Shown: positions 25,889-35,001 of the stretch, piece after piece
Layout: every line of letters begins with the position of its first letter
How positions within the stretch are numbered: position 1 is the first letter of the stretch
Source: Penumbrarchaeum sp964445525
GTDB lineage: Archaea; Thermoplasmatota; Penumbrarchaeia; Penumbrarchaeales; Penumbrarchaeaceae
DNA length: 64,000 nt
Reading direction: 5' to 3'
Assembly (NCBI GenBank): GCA_964445525.1
Contig: CAYULA010000006.1
Location: forward strand, 30,594-94,593
The notes under the pieces: generated by a model
What the model was told of the DNA's origin: nothing
The model's input: only the letters and a program-made list of their open reading frames with translations
The model's database searches: none
Program-made: the position numbers and the translations under genes

Positions 25889-27559
25889 TCAGAAAAGACC
25901 CACAGCCTTTCCGTCCTTGTCAACATCCATCTTTTCGGCGGCGGGCTCCCTCGGAAGACCGGGCATCCTCATTATCGATCCGGTCATGGGTATTATGAAA
26001 CCAGCACCTGCAGAGAGGTGCATGTCCCTGATGGTGATCTTGAACCTGGTAGGAGCCCCTAACAGCTTGGGATCATCCGATAGTGAATACTGGGTCTTGG
26101 CCATGCAGATCGGAAGAGATGAATAACCCATCTCCCCGTACTTTTCCATCGCCCTGTTCGCATCAACCGTGAACTGGACCTTGTTCGCACCGTAGATATT
26201 GTGGCATATGAACTTGATCTTTTCCTTTATCGAAAGGGAATCAGGATAGAGTGTATTGAAGCATTGCGGACAATCCTTGATGACCTCGATGAGCTTCTCC
26301 GCCACCACAAGAGCACCTTTTCCTCCTTCCGCGTGATGATTCGATATGGCTACCGGGATGCCCATTCCCTCGCAGAGATGAAGTATCTCCTGAACCTCGT
26401 CCTCGTGATCGTTCTCGAAGCGATTGATCGCAACCACGACAGGGACACCGAAGATCTGAATTATACCCAGATGCCTTGAAAGATTGGCCGCTCCCTTTCT
26501 GACCGCTAGAACGTTTTGTTGATCCAGATCATCCCTGGAAACACCACCGTGCATTTTAAGAGATCTCGTCGTTACCACCATAACAACGGCAGATGGCACA
26601 AGACCCGTGGTCCTGGAAAAAATGTTGAAGAATTTCTCGGCTCCCAGGTCCGATCCGAAACCTGCTTCGGTAATGAAGTAATCACTCAGATGCAGACCGA
26701 TTAAGGTGGAGGTGAAAGATGAGGTGCCGTGAGCGATGTTGGCGAATGGCCCTCCATGAACGAATGCTGGAACACCTTCGATTGTCTGAACAAGATTGGG
26801 TTTTATGACATCCCGAAGCAGCATTGTCATGGCTCCAACCACTTTGAGGTCCTTTGCAAGAACGGGTTTTCCCTTCCTGGTGTAGGCCACGATAATCCTC
26901 TCCAGCCTCTTTTTAAGGTCCTCGAGTCCCGAAGAGAGGCAGATAATGGCCATTACCTCGCTGGCGGCTGTAATGTCGAAGGAATCCTCCTGGGGCATTC
27001 CGCTTTTTTCTCCCCCCAGTCCAATTACCATGTTCCTTAGGGACCTGTCATTCATGTCCATGACCCTGTGCCATTCGATCCTTCTCGGGTCGATATCAAG
27101 CTCGTTCCCGTGATGCATGTGGTTGTTCAGGACTGCTGCCAGGAGATTATGCGCAGAGGTGATTGCATGCATGTCTCCAGTGAAATGAAGATTAATATCC
27201 TCCATTGGCAGAACCTGGGAATATCCGCCCCCCGCGGCACCACCCTTGATGCCAAATACGGGACCCATTGATGGCTCTCTTACCCCAAGCATTGCTTTCT
27301 TACCTTTTATAGCGAGGGCCTGGGCGAGACCAATCGTCATCGTGGTCTTACCCTCGCCTGCCGGAGTTGGGCTTGTGGTGGTTACCAGAACAAGATGACC
27401 TCTTTTCCTTTCCTTTATTCTTTCAAGTACCTTAAGATCCACCTTGGCCTTAAAGGAGCCCCAGGCCGAGAATTCATCACTTTTCAGACCGGCTCTTTCT
27501 GCTATGGCCTCGATGGGTTCCAAAACGGCCTTTTGGGCGATCTCGATATCCGATTCCAT
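25889..27559 (-). CDS. fhs: Formate-tetrahydrofolate ligase
   Basis: ATP-dependent ligase making 10-formyl-tetrahydrofolate from formate and tetrahydrofolate, feeding one-carbon metabolism. The 556 residues carry TTTSPTPAGEGKTT, the family's ATP-binding P-loop, near residues 55-68, then VREPSMGPVFGIKGGAAGGG and the C-terminal PGLPREPAAEKMDVD. ATG 27559 gives the family's usual length; an in-frame TTG at 27631 would add 24 unrelated residues. No ribosome site is visible; a TATA-like ATTATAT lies about 27 bp upstream, which fits a leaderless start. The enzyme is common in bacteria but patchy in archaea, so a folate-based one-carbon route is implied. Confidence 0.94.
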   Translation of the reverse strand: MESDIEIAQKAVLEPIEAIAERAGLKSDEFSAWGSFKAKVDLKVLERIKERKRGHLVLVTTTSPTPAGEGKTTMTIGLAQALAIKGKKAMLGVREPSMGPVFGIKGGAAGGGYSQVLPMEDINLHFTGDMHAITSAHNLLAAVLNNHMHHGNELDIDPRRIEWHRVMDMNDRSLRNMVIGLGGEKSGMPQEDSFDITAASEVMAIICLSSGLEDLKKRLERIIVAYTRKGKPVLAKDLKVVGAMTMLLRDVIKPNLVQTIEGVPAFVHGGPFANIAHGTSSFTSTLIGLHLSDYFITEAGFGSDLGAEKFFNIFSRTTGLVPSAVVMVVTTRSLKMHGGVSRDDLDQQNVLAVRKGAANLSRHLGIIQIFGVPVVVAINRFENDHEDEVQEILHLCEGMGIPVAISNHHAEGGKGALVVAEKLIEVIKDCPQCFNTLYPDSLSIKEKIKFICHNIYGANKVQFTVDANRAMEKYGEMGYSSLPICMAKTQYSLSDDPKLLGAPTRFKITIRDMHLSAGAGFIIPMTGSIMRMPGLPREPAAEKMDVDKDGKAVGLF

Positions 27560-27653
27560 GATGGTGAAACTGATTTGTTTTTGATATAATTGTCCATGGG
27601 AATATTGGCTGACCAATGTTTTTAAAACCAATATTCATTGACCCTAAGCGGTT
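27560..27653. promoter_or_regulatory. Divergent promoter region between fhs and the RNB gene
   Basis: This 94-base gap carries TATA-like tracts for both directions: minus-strand ATTATAT near 27585 for fhs, and TTTTTAAAACC at 27619-27629 about 30 bp before GTG 27654. Both genes would have very short or no leaders. Confidence 0.45.
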
Positions 27654-30395
27654 GTGTTGCCCTTGGAGATCAGGGAGCTCGTAAAGTTGAAGAAAGGCCT
27701 GGGAGGCCTGGAACCTCCTTTGAATGTCGGAATACTCATTGACAGGGAGAAATCCGGAAAGGATCATCTAGGTATTGTTTTCACCCTCAGAGGAGAGTTG
27801 AAGATAAAGTGGAAACATATCAGAGAGTCCGGGGGCAGGATATACGAGGGCAGCAAGAAGGATGAAGGATCAATGAGAAAGTTTCTTCAAAAGGCCGTTG
27901 ATGAAGAGGAAAAGGGCCTCATACTGAAAATGGAACCCGAGGAGATAGTGGAAAAGGTATCTGTTTCCGACCTCTGGAATTCATTGATGCGTGTGAAAGA
28001 AGAACTCAATAAAGCCGAGATGGATATCAGCGAGGTCCCATCGTACTGCGAGAATATTTCATTGTCTGCGGATGAAATCGGGTCGATACATTTTCAACCC
28101 AAGATCCTGGAGCCGAGACAGCAAATGGCAATTTTGAAGGTACTCACTTCTGCGGATGATCCCACAATCCCGTTCTTTCACCGTTTAAAAACCAGGGGAA
28201 AACCTCTATACAGCCCATACAAGAAGGAAACGATAAAACAAATCAAAGATCATATTTCCGGATTGGAAGATCTTAAGGGCGCCTTTATCCAGACAGTGGA
28301 GGAGGAGACCGAGGAGGGCAGGAATATCAAGAAATCCGTACCCCTTTTTGATGATCCCAAGGATGCCACGCTAACAACCAAACAAAGGGAAGAATTGGAC
28401 GGGATCTGCCGCTGGTCTCTTGACTTTCTGAAAAATGGCAGATGGGTCATGGAAGGTGACGAGGTCTTCGGGTTGGGAAAGACTCCAGCCAGGAAAATCG
28501 AGGGTTTCGATCTCGAAAGGTTCATAAACGAACTCTCTCACAACATATGCGATTGCGGAGGAAAGGACCCCGTTTCGGATATTGTGGGCATGCTTCTGAG
28601 ACTGGGTAAGATAGGTTGGAGATCGGCCTCGGAACTCGTGGTTGAGTTCAATCTGGGTTCGGGAAGGAGGAAGTTCCACAGGGAATTTTCCTCCCATGTT
28701 CTCAATAGAGCCCGTTCATTTGGAAGAGAGGTCAAAAATGAGGAAAAAGGGGTTAGGAAGGATCTCAGGCATATTGAGACATATACCATTGACCCCCAGG
28801 ATGCAAAGGATTTCGATGATGCCGTATCGATATCAAAGGACGAAGATGGCAACTGGGAGGTATGGGTTCACATAGCGGATGTGAGCCATTATGTTAGATC
28901 AGGGGATCTGTTGGATGATGAAGCAAGATACAGGGGTACCTCTGTATATCTTCCAACATCGGTAATACCTATGCTGCCACCCGAACTGTCGGAGAACCTC
29001 TGTTCCCTTCGTGAAGGGGAGGATCGATTGGCCGTAAGTACAAGGTTGATAATATCTCCAGAAATGGAGGTTATTTCGCGAGAGCACTTCAGATCGGTGA
29101 TATCGGTGGATGGGAACCTCTCCTACGATGTAGTCAACAGGTACATCGAGGAGGGAAGGGAACCTTATTCATCATTATGGAAGGTCTCGAAGGGTCTGAA
29201 AGAGACCATACAAAGACTGGACCTTGGAACCCCCGAAAGGAAGATCCGTTTCACGAATGAGAATGAGATGGAAGTCACCTTGAAAGAACAGACAAAGGCC
29301 ATGGCAATGATCGAGCAGCTTATGGTCCTCACCAATGAAGCCGCCGCCTCAACCATCAAGGAAAATGGTCTCCATACTCCATATCGAGTTCACCCGCTTC
29401 CCGATCGTCTATCCATCGAGAAGTTCAACGCCACCTGCAGGTCTCTCGGGCTGGACCTTGAGATAAAAATGAATTGGGGAAATGTAAAGGATGAAAACGG
29501 AGAGGGATCACAACTTTCCGGAGATGAGGATTCCATGCTCAACGCACTTCTGTCGGGAGGAAAGATAAGCATTGGCGGTCTGAACTTGGCCAAGGAACCC
29601 ACAGACAGTGATGAAGGTCAAAATGAAGAGGGGGAAAAAATACATCCTCAAGAAAATGTGCCCGTTGAAGATCTGAAAAGAGCCCTTGATTCCTTCAATT
29701 CCGTTCTGAAAGAAATCGAGTCAATAGGAGATGAGGATTATAGGTCGCTGCTCGGATTGAGAATGCTCAGGACCATGCCCAGGGCCTTCTATTCCGAGAG
29801 AAACATCGGTCATTTCGGCCTGGGATCTGTGGGTTACTGCCATTTCACCTCGCCAATCAGGAGATATCCGGACATCCTTACCCACAGGGCAATTTGTTCC
29901 ATAATCGAGAAAAAAGGAGGTCTGCCCTCTCCCTCGGATCCTCCGTCCATCGAGGAAATCTCGGAAATGATGGAACATGTGAATGAAATGAGCGATGAGG
30001 CAGAGGATTGGGAAAGGGAGATGGTAGATGTTGCACTGGCCACGAGGTCTCTCATGGATGCAAAATTCCATAACAGGACCCACGGATCAATGGTCAGGTC
30101 AATCACTCCTTCAACGATCTTTGTGGGACTTGATGACGGGGTGACAGAGGGAAGAATACCCATAAGGGCCCTCTCGCCGTTGAGACTTCATATTGACGAT
30201 GAGGAAACCTCCGTCATAGCCTCCATTGAAGGAAATGAAGATTTTGACCCGGAGGAACCCCTGATCCAGAAGATAAGAAAGAACGAGGGCCAAGACATAA
30301 TCGTTTTGAGGATAGGAGACAGGAAGAGGTGCTCAATTCACTCGGTTTCGGTAGCTCAGGGCAGGATAGACATATCCTTCTCGGACCATCTTTGA
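27654..30395 (+). CDS. RNase II/R-family (RNB) 3'-5' exoribonuclease
   Basis: A 913-residue protein with a complete RNB catalytic block. TIDPQDAKDFDDAVS (Asp cluster at ~380-391) supplies the metal-binding aspartates; then come VHIADVSHYV, YLPTSVIPMLPPELSENLCSL and the C-terminal FTSPIRRYPDILTHRA. These motifs predict processive 3'-5' RNA degradation. The ~370 N-terminal residues are long and only loosely like cold-shock/S1 modules, and the ~100-residue end resembles a divergent S1 domain. An acidic insertion (~residues 610-675) interrupts the RNB region. The start is GTG 27654, with a TATA box ~30 bp upstream and no ribosome site; TTG 27657 or 27663 are alternatives. Confidence 0.88.
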   Translation: MLPLEIRELVKLKKGLGGLEPPLNVGILIDREKSGKDHLGIVFTLRGELKIKWKHIRESGGRIYEGSKKDEGSMRKFLQKAVDEEEKGLILKMEPEEIVEKVSVSDLWNSLMRVKEELNKAEMDISEVPSYCENISLSADEIGSIHFQPKILEPRQQMAILKVLTSADDPTIPFFHRLKTRGKPLYSPYKKETIKQIKDHISGLEDLKGAFIQTVEEETEEGRNIKKSVPLFDDPKDATLTTKQREELDGICRWSLDFLKNGRWVMEGDEVFGLGKTPARKIEGFDLERFINELSHNICDCGGKDPVSDIVGMLLRLGKIGWRSASELVVEFNLGSGRRKFHREFSSHVLNRARSFGREVKNEEKGVRKDLRHIETYTIDPQDAKDFDDAVSISKDEDGNWEVWVHIADVSHYVRSGDLLDDEARYRGTSVYLPTSVIPMLPPELSENLCSLREGEDRLAVSTRLIISPEMEVISREHFRSVISVDGNLSYDVVNRYIEEGREPYSSLWKVSKGLKETIQRLDLGTPERKIRFTNENEMEVTLKEQTKAMAMIEQLMVLTNEAAASTIKENGLHTPYRVHPLPDRLSIEKFNATCRSLGLDLEIKMNWGNVKDENGEGSQLSGDEDSMLNALLSGGKISIGGLNLAKEPTDSDEGQNEEGEKIHPQENVPVEDLKRALDSFNSVLKEIESIGDEDYRSLLGLRMLRTMPRAFYSERNIGHFGLGSVGYCHFTSPIRRYPDILTHRAICSIIEKKGGLPSPSDPPSIEEISEMMEHVNEMSDEAEDWEREMVDVALATRSLMDAKFHNRTHGSMVRSITPSTIFVGLDDGVTEGRIPIRALSPLRLHIDDEETSVIASIEGNEDFDPEEPLIQKIRKNEGQDIIVLRIGDRKRCSIHSVSVAQGRIDISFSDHL

Positions 30396-30429
30396 GGTCT
30401 GATTTTTCTTCCAATCGGAAAAAGGAACA

Positions 30430-30440
30430 CATATATTTAA
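30430..30440 (+). promoter_or_regulatory. TATA box for the DnaA-like coiled-coil gene
   Basis: ATATATTTAAT in the gap after the RNB gene predicts initiation near 30462 and a leader of about 50 nt that includes the GGGGGAA ribosome site at 30502-30508. Confidence 0.5.
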
Positions 30441-30514
30441 TTCGGATGTACTCGTTGGGGTTATTTGCAGTCTGGTGGAACCTGTTTTGAAAGGTTCCAA
30501 TGGGGGAATGATCC

Positions 30515-33500
30515 GTGATACTGCCGAAAGGGACCGTTGATTTCTCTAAAAAAGGTGGAGAAGACTCCATGGTGGAGATCATCGAGGACATTAACAAGGA
30601 ACAGAGAACAGGCTACATACTCATCATGGGTACCGTGGATAACCTTGAAGGTGATAAGGAGGATATAACGGCCCAGCTTGTATTTCAGGAAGGAGAACCC
30701 AAGCTATGCGAGGCGATCGTCAACAAGAACTCGCACAAGGGGTCACCTGGAATACATTACCTTCTCCGCTCCATGATGAATCCGGAAAATGAGATAGAGA
30801 TGCACTCCAAGATAGATGTAGGGCCTCCCCTGGCTTTTTTCAAGGAGTGCAAATTCGATCCCGGCGAACTGGATCTGGATTCGTTCAAGAAGAAGATCAA
30901 GGAGGAAGAAGAAGAGAGGAGAAGAAGGGAAGAGGAGAAAAGGAAGAGAGAGGAACAGGAAACAAATATCAGAAATGAGGTTGAAAACTGGATCTCCTCC
31001 GGCTTCAGGGTCGAGGGATTCCCCGACATAATGGAATCATCCCATGAAGAGATAGTGAACTGGCACAAGGAACTGTCTTCGAACATATCAGAAGTGAGGT
31101 CCGTACTTGAATGGTCGAGGGGCATTGAAGAAGTGGAGGTCAACGATCTTAAGGACAAATTGATTGAAAAGGCCAAGGAACCCACCAATATGGAAGAGAT
31201 AAGAAATGCCAAGAACGACCTCGAGGCGACCCTTTCGGATATTAATGACAAGAGGAAGGAGATGGAGAAATGGGTCAACCTCTGGAAGGATGAAGGATAT
31301 AACACAGAAAAGATCGAAGAGAGCCTCAAAGCCGACCTTACGACCGCATGGAACAATCTGACCCATTTCATGGATGACATCCAGAAGCTAAAGGACCACA
31401 AGGATGAACTGGAGCAGATCAGAGAAAATGATCCAAACGATCATTTCGGACCTGAGATCAGGGAGATTGATTTTCTTCTCAATGACCCGATGGAAATTCA
31501 GAATATAGAGAAATTGCTGGGAGAACTCAAAGAGACCATCGAAAAAGAAAGGGAAGAAAAGGATAGATTGATGGAAAATACCCTGGAATGGGAGGAGAAG
31601 GGTTATTCTCTCGAAGGTTTGAAGAAACATCAGGATGAGAGGCTGGATTCTTTAAGGAAGGAACAGGCCACCACAATACAAAATCTCAAACGTATGGATC
31701 AGATCAAGGAGGAACTTGCCTCCCTTGACCGCAGGGACCTCGCCGGTGAGATAGATGGCCTTACGAAAGGACTGAAGGATCCATACCAGATAGAGGATTA
31801 CGAATCAGGATTGAAGGACCTCAAGGAAAGGATCGAGGTACTAAACTCCAAGAGAAATGCGATATCCGATGAATTAAAACAGCTTTCTGCGGAAGGATTC
31901 CTGAACGATACAGTCGAAAAGGAGATGGATTCCCCGGTGGACAAGCTTACAGCCATGTTCGAGGGCTTCAAAGCGGATGTCAAGATACTGAGATCCCTAA
32001 AGGAAAGGGTCTCCGAAATGGATCATCGATGGCTCGAAGATGATTTCAATAATCTGGATCCATTGTTAAACGATGTCTCAAAAATCGATGATATAAAGAC
32101 AGCAATTGAGGACCTTGATAAGAGAATACAAGAAAGAGAGAACGAAAGGTCTCGTATCAGGGAAGAGATGAACAAATGGAAAGACGAAGGTTTCGACGTT
32201 TCCGGACTGGAAGAGGTCATAGAAGAGGATTTGGAGGTTTTCACGGCCGTTTACAAGGACATTGCCCAGAATATATCCAGAGCAAAGGAGGAACTTGCCT
32301 CCCTGCGGACGATGAATGTAAAATTCTTCCCGGCAGAGGCCCAGGAAATTGAAAAGGACCTTCACGATCCTCAGCTTCTGGAGAGGACCATAGAAAATCT
32401 CAATACATTCAAACAGAAGGTAAGCGAGGATTGGAACACCAGGAACAAGCTGAGAGGAAGGCTTGATGAACTCAAGGAGAAGAACTGGGCCCTCGGAAGC
32501 CTTGAATCGATTATGGATACCTCCCCCGACCTTATCAATGGCAAGATCGAGGACCTCGAAACAAGGGTCTCGCAGCTGGAGGAGGCTATGCAGGAGGTTG
32601 AGGAATGGGATCCTCTCGAAAGCAACTGGCTCTCCGGCGGAATAAATGATCTGAAGGAACACCTCATGAAGATCGAGGACAGGGATAGCGCCCTGGAGCA
32701 TTTCAAGGACCTTGAAGAAAAGATAGGATCAAATAAGAACAAGAGAGCCGAGATGCTATCTCAGCTGAACGAATGGAAGGAAGCGGGATATGTCACTCAC
32801 GGAGCCCAGGAGAAATCGGAATCGGCAATCGAGGAACTGAAGGAGGCATTCAACGATCTCAGAGAGAGAATCGGAAAACTGGAAAATCTGCAGGCTCGCT
32901 ACGACTCCCTCAAGATAGACCATTTCAGATCGGAAGCCGAGGAGATAGAGTTCAAGATGAACGATCCCTACCTCGTTGACGAGATCGAGGTAGAGATGGA
33001 ATCCCTCGAGGAGAAGATCAACAAGGATGAAGAGAAAAGAAGTGAGTTCAGAGGAAAAATTGAAGATTACCTTGAAGAGGGGTTCATGGGGGCCAAAAAA
33101 CTCGAGGATTTCATGGATGAGGATATCTCGATAGTGGAACTGGAATTCAGGAACTTCGAGAAAGAGGTTCAACTATTCAGAAAATATATGAAATCCGTCG
33201 GATTCGTATTCCCCAAAACAACCGATCAGACCAAATCAGAAGATAAGAAAGAGAAAGCGGAGAAAAAAGATGAGGAGCCGATTGAGGGAGAAAGTGAGGA
33301 AAAAGAAGAGGAACATGAAGAGGCCCCTTCGCAAAAACAGTGGGATTTTCAGATGAATTTCGATAATTTCATAGTGGGAACACCAAATGAAATTGCCAAT
33401 ACCGCCGCGGCCGATGTGGCAGCCGATCCCGGTCAGACCTACAATCCCCTTCTGATCCTTGGAGATATGGGAGTTGGAAAGACGCACCTCGTTAGCGCAA

Positions 33501-34273
33501 TAGCTTCAAAGATTGACCAGGAGAGGCCGAAAATGAATCTACTGTTTACGGACGGTAGAAGCTTCATCAACGACATGAAAGTACACAGAGAAAAAGGAAA
33601 GATGGAAGATTTCAGGGACAGATTCAGGGAATCCGACATGCTGATACTTGACGATCTGCACCAGCTAAAGGAATCCGAAGACAGCCAGGAGATGTTCATC
33701 AATATTTTGAACGCCTTCCTTGACAATGAGAAGCAGGTAGTTCTTACCGCACAAAGGGATATCAAATCCATACCAATGCTCGTAGAGCAGATAAGGTCCA
33801 GACTCGATAAGGGTGTAAGCGTGGACCTGGAAGCGACCACTCCAGAGATAAACAGTAAAATAATCGAAAGCATCGGTGGAGGAAAAATACCGGATGATGT
33901 GAAGGAACATTTCTCCTCACAGCTTGGAAACGTAAATGATATCAAGATAGCGGTTGGCCATTACCTGGATGAATCCAAGAACGGAGATCCCGGCCTTGAA
34001 AAAGCAAAGGATATCGTTGATAAGATCACAGGAGACCCCGGTCACAGAAAGCTTACCGAGGCCCTGGAGGATACCTTGAAAAACATTCAGGATGAGAAAT
34101 CGGAAGTTGTTTTGTGTACTAACTGCAACAAGGAGATTGCGGCCGATTCCTCCGAATGCCCTCACTGTGGTGCCATCTTCGAGGATGTGGAGATGAAGGA
34201 GTGTCCAGTATGCAAGAAGCATATTGAGATGGACGCAACCGAGTGCCCGAACTGCGGAATGGAGCTGTCGTAA
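30515..34273 (+). CDS. Coiled-coil repeat protein with DnaA-like AAA+ domain and two zinc ribbons
   Basis: A 1252-residue cytoplasmic protein, function unknown. Residues 1-120 form a globular domain (LPKGTVDFSK, later GYILIMGTVDNLEG), perhaps of the archaeal DUF2226 type. A charged helix leads into eight helical repeats of ~98 residues (~150-930). Residues ~945-1170 closely resemble DnaA domain III: FDNFIVGTPNEIANTAAADV, Walker A GDMGVGKTH (~983), Walker B DMLILDDLHQL (~1041) and a box VII-like QIRSRLDKG (~1092). The DnaA DNA-binding domain IV is absent; two CxxC-x14-CxxC zinc ribbons (~1201-1247) end the chain. The GTG start has GGGGG 8 nt upstream. Its stop lies 1 nt from the convergent thiN stop. 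Confidence 0.8.
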   Translation: MILPKGTVDFSKKGGEDSMVEIIEDINKEQRTGYILIMGTVDNLEGDKEDITAQLVFQEGEPKLCEAIVNKNSHKGSPGIHYLLRSMMNPENEIEMHSKIDVGPPLAFFKECKFDPGELDLDSFKKKIKEEEEERRRREEEKRKREEQETNIRNEVENWISSGFRVEGFPDIMESSHEEIVNWHKELSSNISEVRSVLEWSRGIEEVEVNDLKDKLIEKAKEPTNMEEIRNAKNDLEATLSDINDKRKEMEKWVNLWKDEGYNTEKIEESLKADLTTAWNNLTHFMDDIQKLKDHKDELEQIRENDPNDHFGPEIREIDFLLNDPMEIQNIEKLLGELKETIEKEREEKDRLMENTLEWEEKGYSLEGLKKHQDERLDSLRKEQATTIQNLKRMDQIKEELASLDRRDLAGEIDGLTKGLKDPYQIEDYESGLKDLKERIEVLNSKRNAISDELKQLSAEGFLNDTVEKEMDSPVDKLTAMFEGFKADVKILRSLKERVSEMDHRWLEDDFNNLDPLLNDVSKIDDIKTAIEDLDKRIQERENERSRIREEMNKWKDEGFDVSGLEEVIEEDLEVFTAVYKDIAQNISRAKEELASLRTMNVKFFPAEAQEIEKDLHDPQLLERTIENLNTFKQKVSEDWNTRNKLRGRLDELKEKNWALGSLESIMDTSPDLINGKIEDLETRVSQLEEAMQEVEEWDPLESNWLSGGINDLKEHLMKIEDRDSALEHFKDLEEKIGSNKNKRAEMLSQLNEWKEAGYVTHGAQEKSESAIEELKEAFNDLRERIGKLENLQARYDSLKIDHFRSEAEEIEFKMNDPYLVDEIEVEMESLEEKINKDEEKRSEFRGKIEDYLEEGFMGAKKLEDFMDEDISIVELEFRNFEKEVQLFRKYMKSVGFVFPKTTDQTKSEDKKEKAEKKDEEPIEGESEEKEEEHEEAPSQKQWDFQMNFDNFIVGTPNEIANTAAADVAADPGQTYNPLLILGDMGVGKTHLVSAIASKIDQERPKMNLLFTDGRSFINDMKVHREKGKMEDFRDRFRESDMLILDDLHQLKESEDSQEMFINILNAFLDNEKQVVLTAQRDIKSIPMLVEQIRSRLDKGVSVDLEATTPEINSKIIESIGGGKIPDDVKEHFSSQLGNVNDIKIAVGHYLDESKNGDPGLEKAKDIVDKITGDPGHRKLTEALEDTLKNIQDEKSEVVLCTNCNKEIAADSSECPHCGAIFEDVEMKECPVCKKHIEMDATECPNCGMELS
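30985..33360 (+). repeat. Eight ~98-codon helical repeats in the DnaA-like protein
   Basis: Each unit starts with a W/L-x-x-EGF/GY motif. Approximate positions are 30989 (WISSGF), 31284 (WKDEGY), 31590 (WEEKGY), 31882 (LSAEGF), 32178 (WKDEGF), 32475 (LKEKNW), 32773 (WKEAGY) and 33067 (YLEEGF). Spacings are 292-306 bases. Units share a later E-x-x-E-x-x-L-x-DP turn. Identity is low, so the duplication is old. Confidence 0.7.
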
Positions 34274-34274
34274 A

Positions 34275-34931
34275 CTATCCCGGTGGGACCTCATCTGCCA
34301 GTATCAGATAGATGTCTCCGCTTTCTGCCATGACCTCAAAGGGTTTTCCCATGGATTCATTGTGAATACCAAGAGTTGAACCCGTGGAGATGGCTTGGTG
34401 TTCCAGTTCCCATTTCAAACCCCTCAGGTTCACCATTGCACTTTTGAATGCTGGCAGTATTGAGACAACGGACTTGCCTGTACTACCGGAAAAAGAGCTT
34501 CCTTCTCTTATAAGGATCACCTGGTCATGATCAAGGTATAGTGTGGATTCGATCTCCTGTGGTATACTGTGGAGAAGGTGGAAACTGGTAAGAACGTGAT
34601 CCGCCCTTCCGCATTTTCCACCGTATATGTCTATTTTGTCAGGTGAAAGTGAAATTGCCCTTTTCACTGCCAGTTCACCATCGGTAAGGTCCTTTTCCCG
34701 GGGATGGACCTCAACAGAGACACCTTTCTTCCTCGTTGTATCTACGAGTTCTGGGGGGAGGGAATCCATATCTCCGATAAGAATGTCTGGCCGCCTTTCC
34801 CCTTTCCCGAGAGAAAGTATCCCCGAATCGGCACAAATGACCGTATCATCCTCCATTATATTGAAAGGGGACAGGCCTCCGGATAGAATAACAACACATC
34901 TTTTGGTTTTCAAACTGCTCACATCGATCAT
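34275..34931 (-). CDS. Thiamine pyrophosphokinase
   Basis: Transfers pyrophosphate from ATP to thiamine to make thiamine diphosphate. The 218-residue protein contains the family motifs ICADSGILSL, PDILIGDMDS, EKDLTDGELAVKRA and YGGKCGRADHVLTSFHLL, then a C-terminal beta domain holding the thiamine site. I chose ATG 34931: the ORF's first ATG (34973) lies in the loop of a terminator hairpin and would add a non-conserved Ser/Tyr-rich leader. A TATA-like tract about 25 bp upstream suggests a leaderless mRNA. The related MptE pterin kinases share part of this fold, but the DMDS and TDGE motifs fit thiamine pyrophosphokinase better. Confidence 0.85.
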   Translation of the reverse strand: MIDVSSLKTKRCVVILSGGLSPFNIMEDDTVICADSGILSLGKGERRPDILIGDMDSLPPELVDTTRKKGVSVEVHPREKDLTDGELAVKRAISLSPDKIDIYGGKCGRADHVLTSFHLLHSIPQEIESTLYLDHDQVILIREGSSFSGSTGKSVVSILPAFKSAMVNLRGLKWELEHQAISTGSTLGIHNESMGKPFEVMAESGDIYLILADEVPPG

Positions 34932-34948
34932 TATGAAATAAGAATAAT

Positions 34949-34984
34949 AAAAAGATGATGAGGGGCTGATCATTCCCCCTCATC
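34949..34984 (-). terminator. Terminator of the 3454-residue surface protein gene
   Basis: On the minus strand, GATGAGGGG and CCCCTCATC form a 9-bp stem with a ~10-nt loop, followed by a short T run (34953-34949). It begins 17 bases after the stop at 35002. Confidence 0.6.
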
Positions 34985-35001
34985 AATTCCCGATATTCAT
35001 T

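Noticed and set aside
30515..34273. Calling this gene dnaA, a replication initiator
   Set aside because: Only the AAA+ domain resembles DnaA; the origin-binding domain IV is missing and the rest is unrelated.
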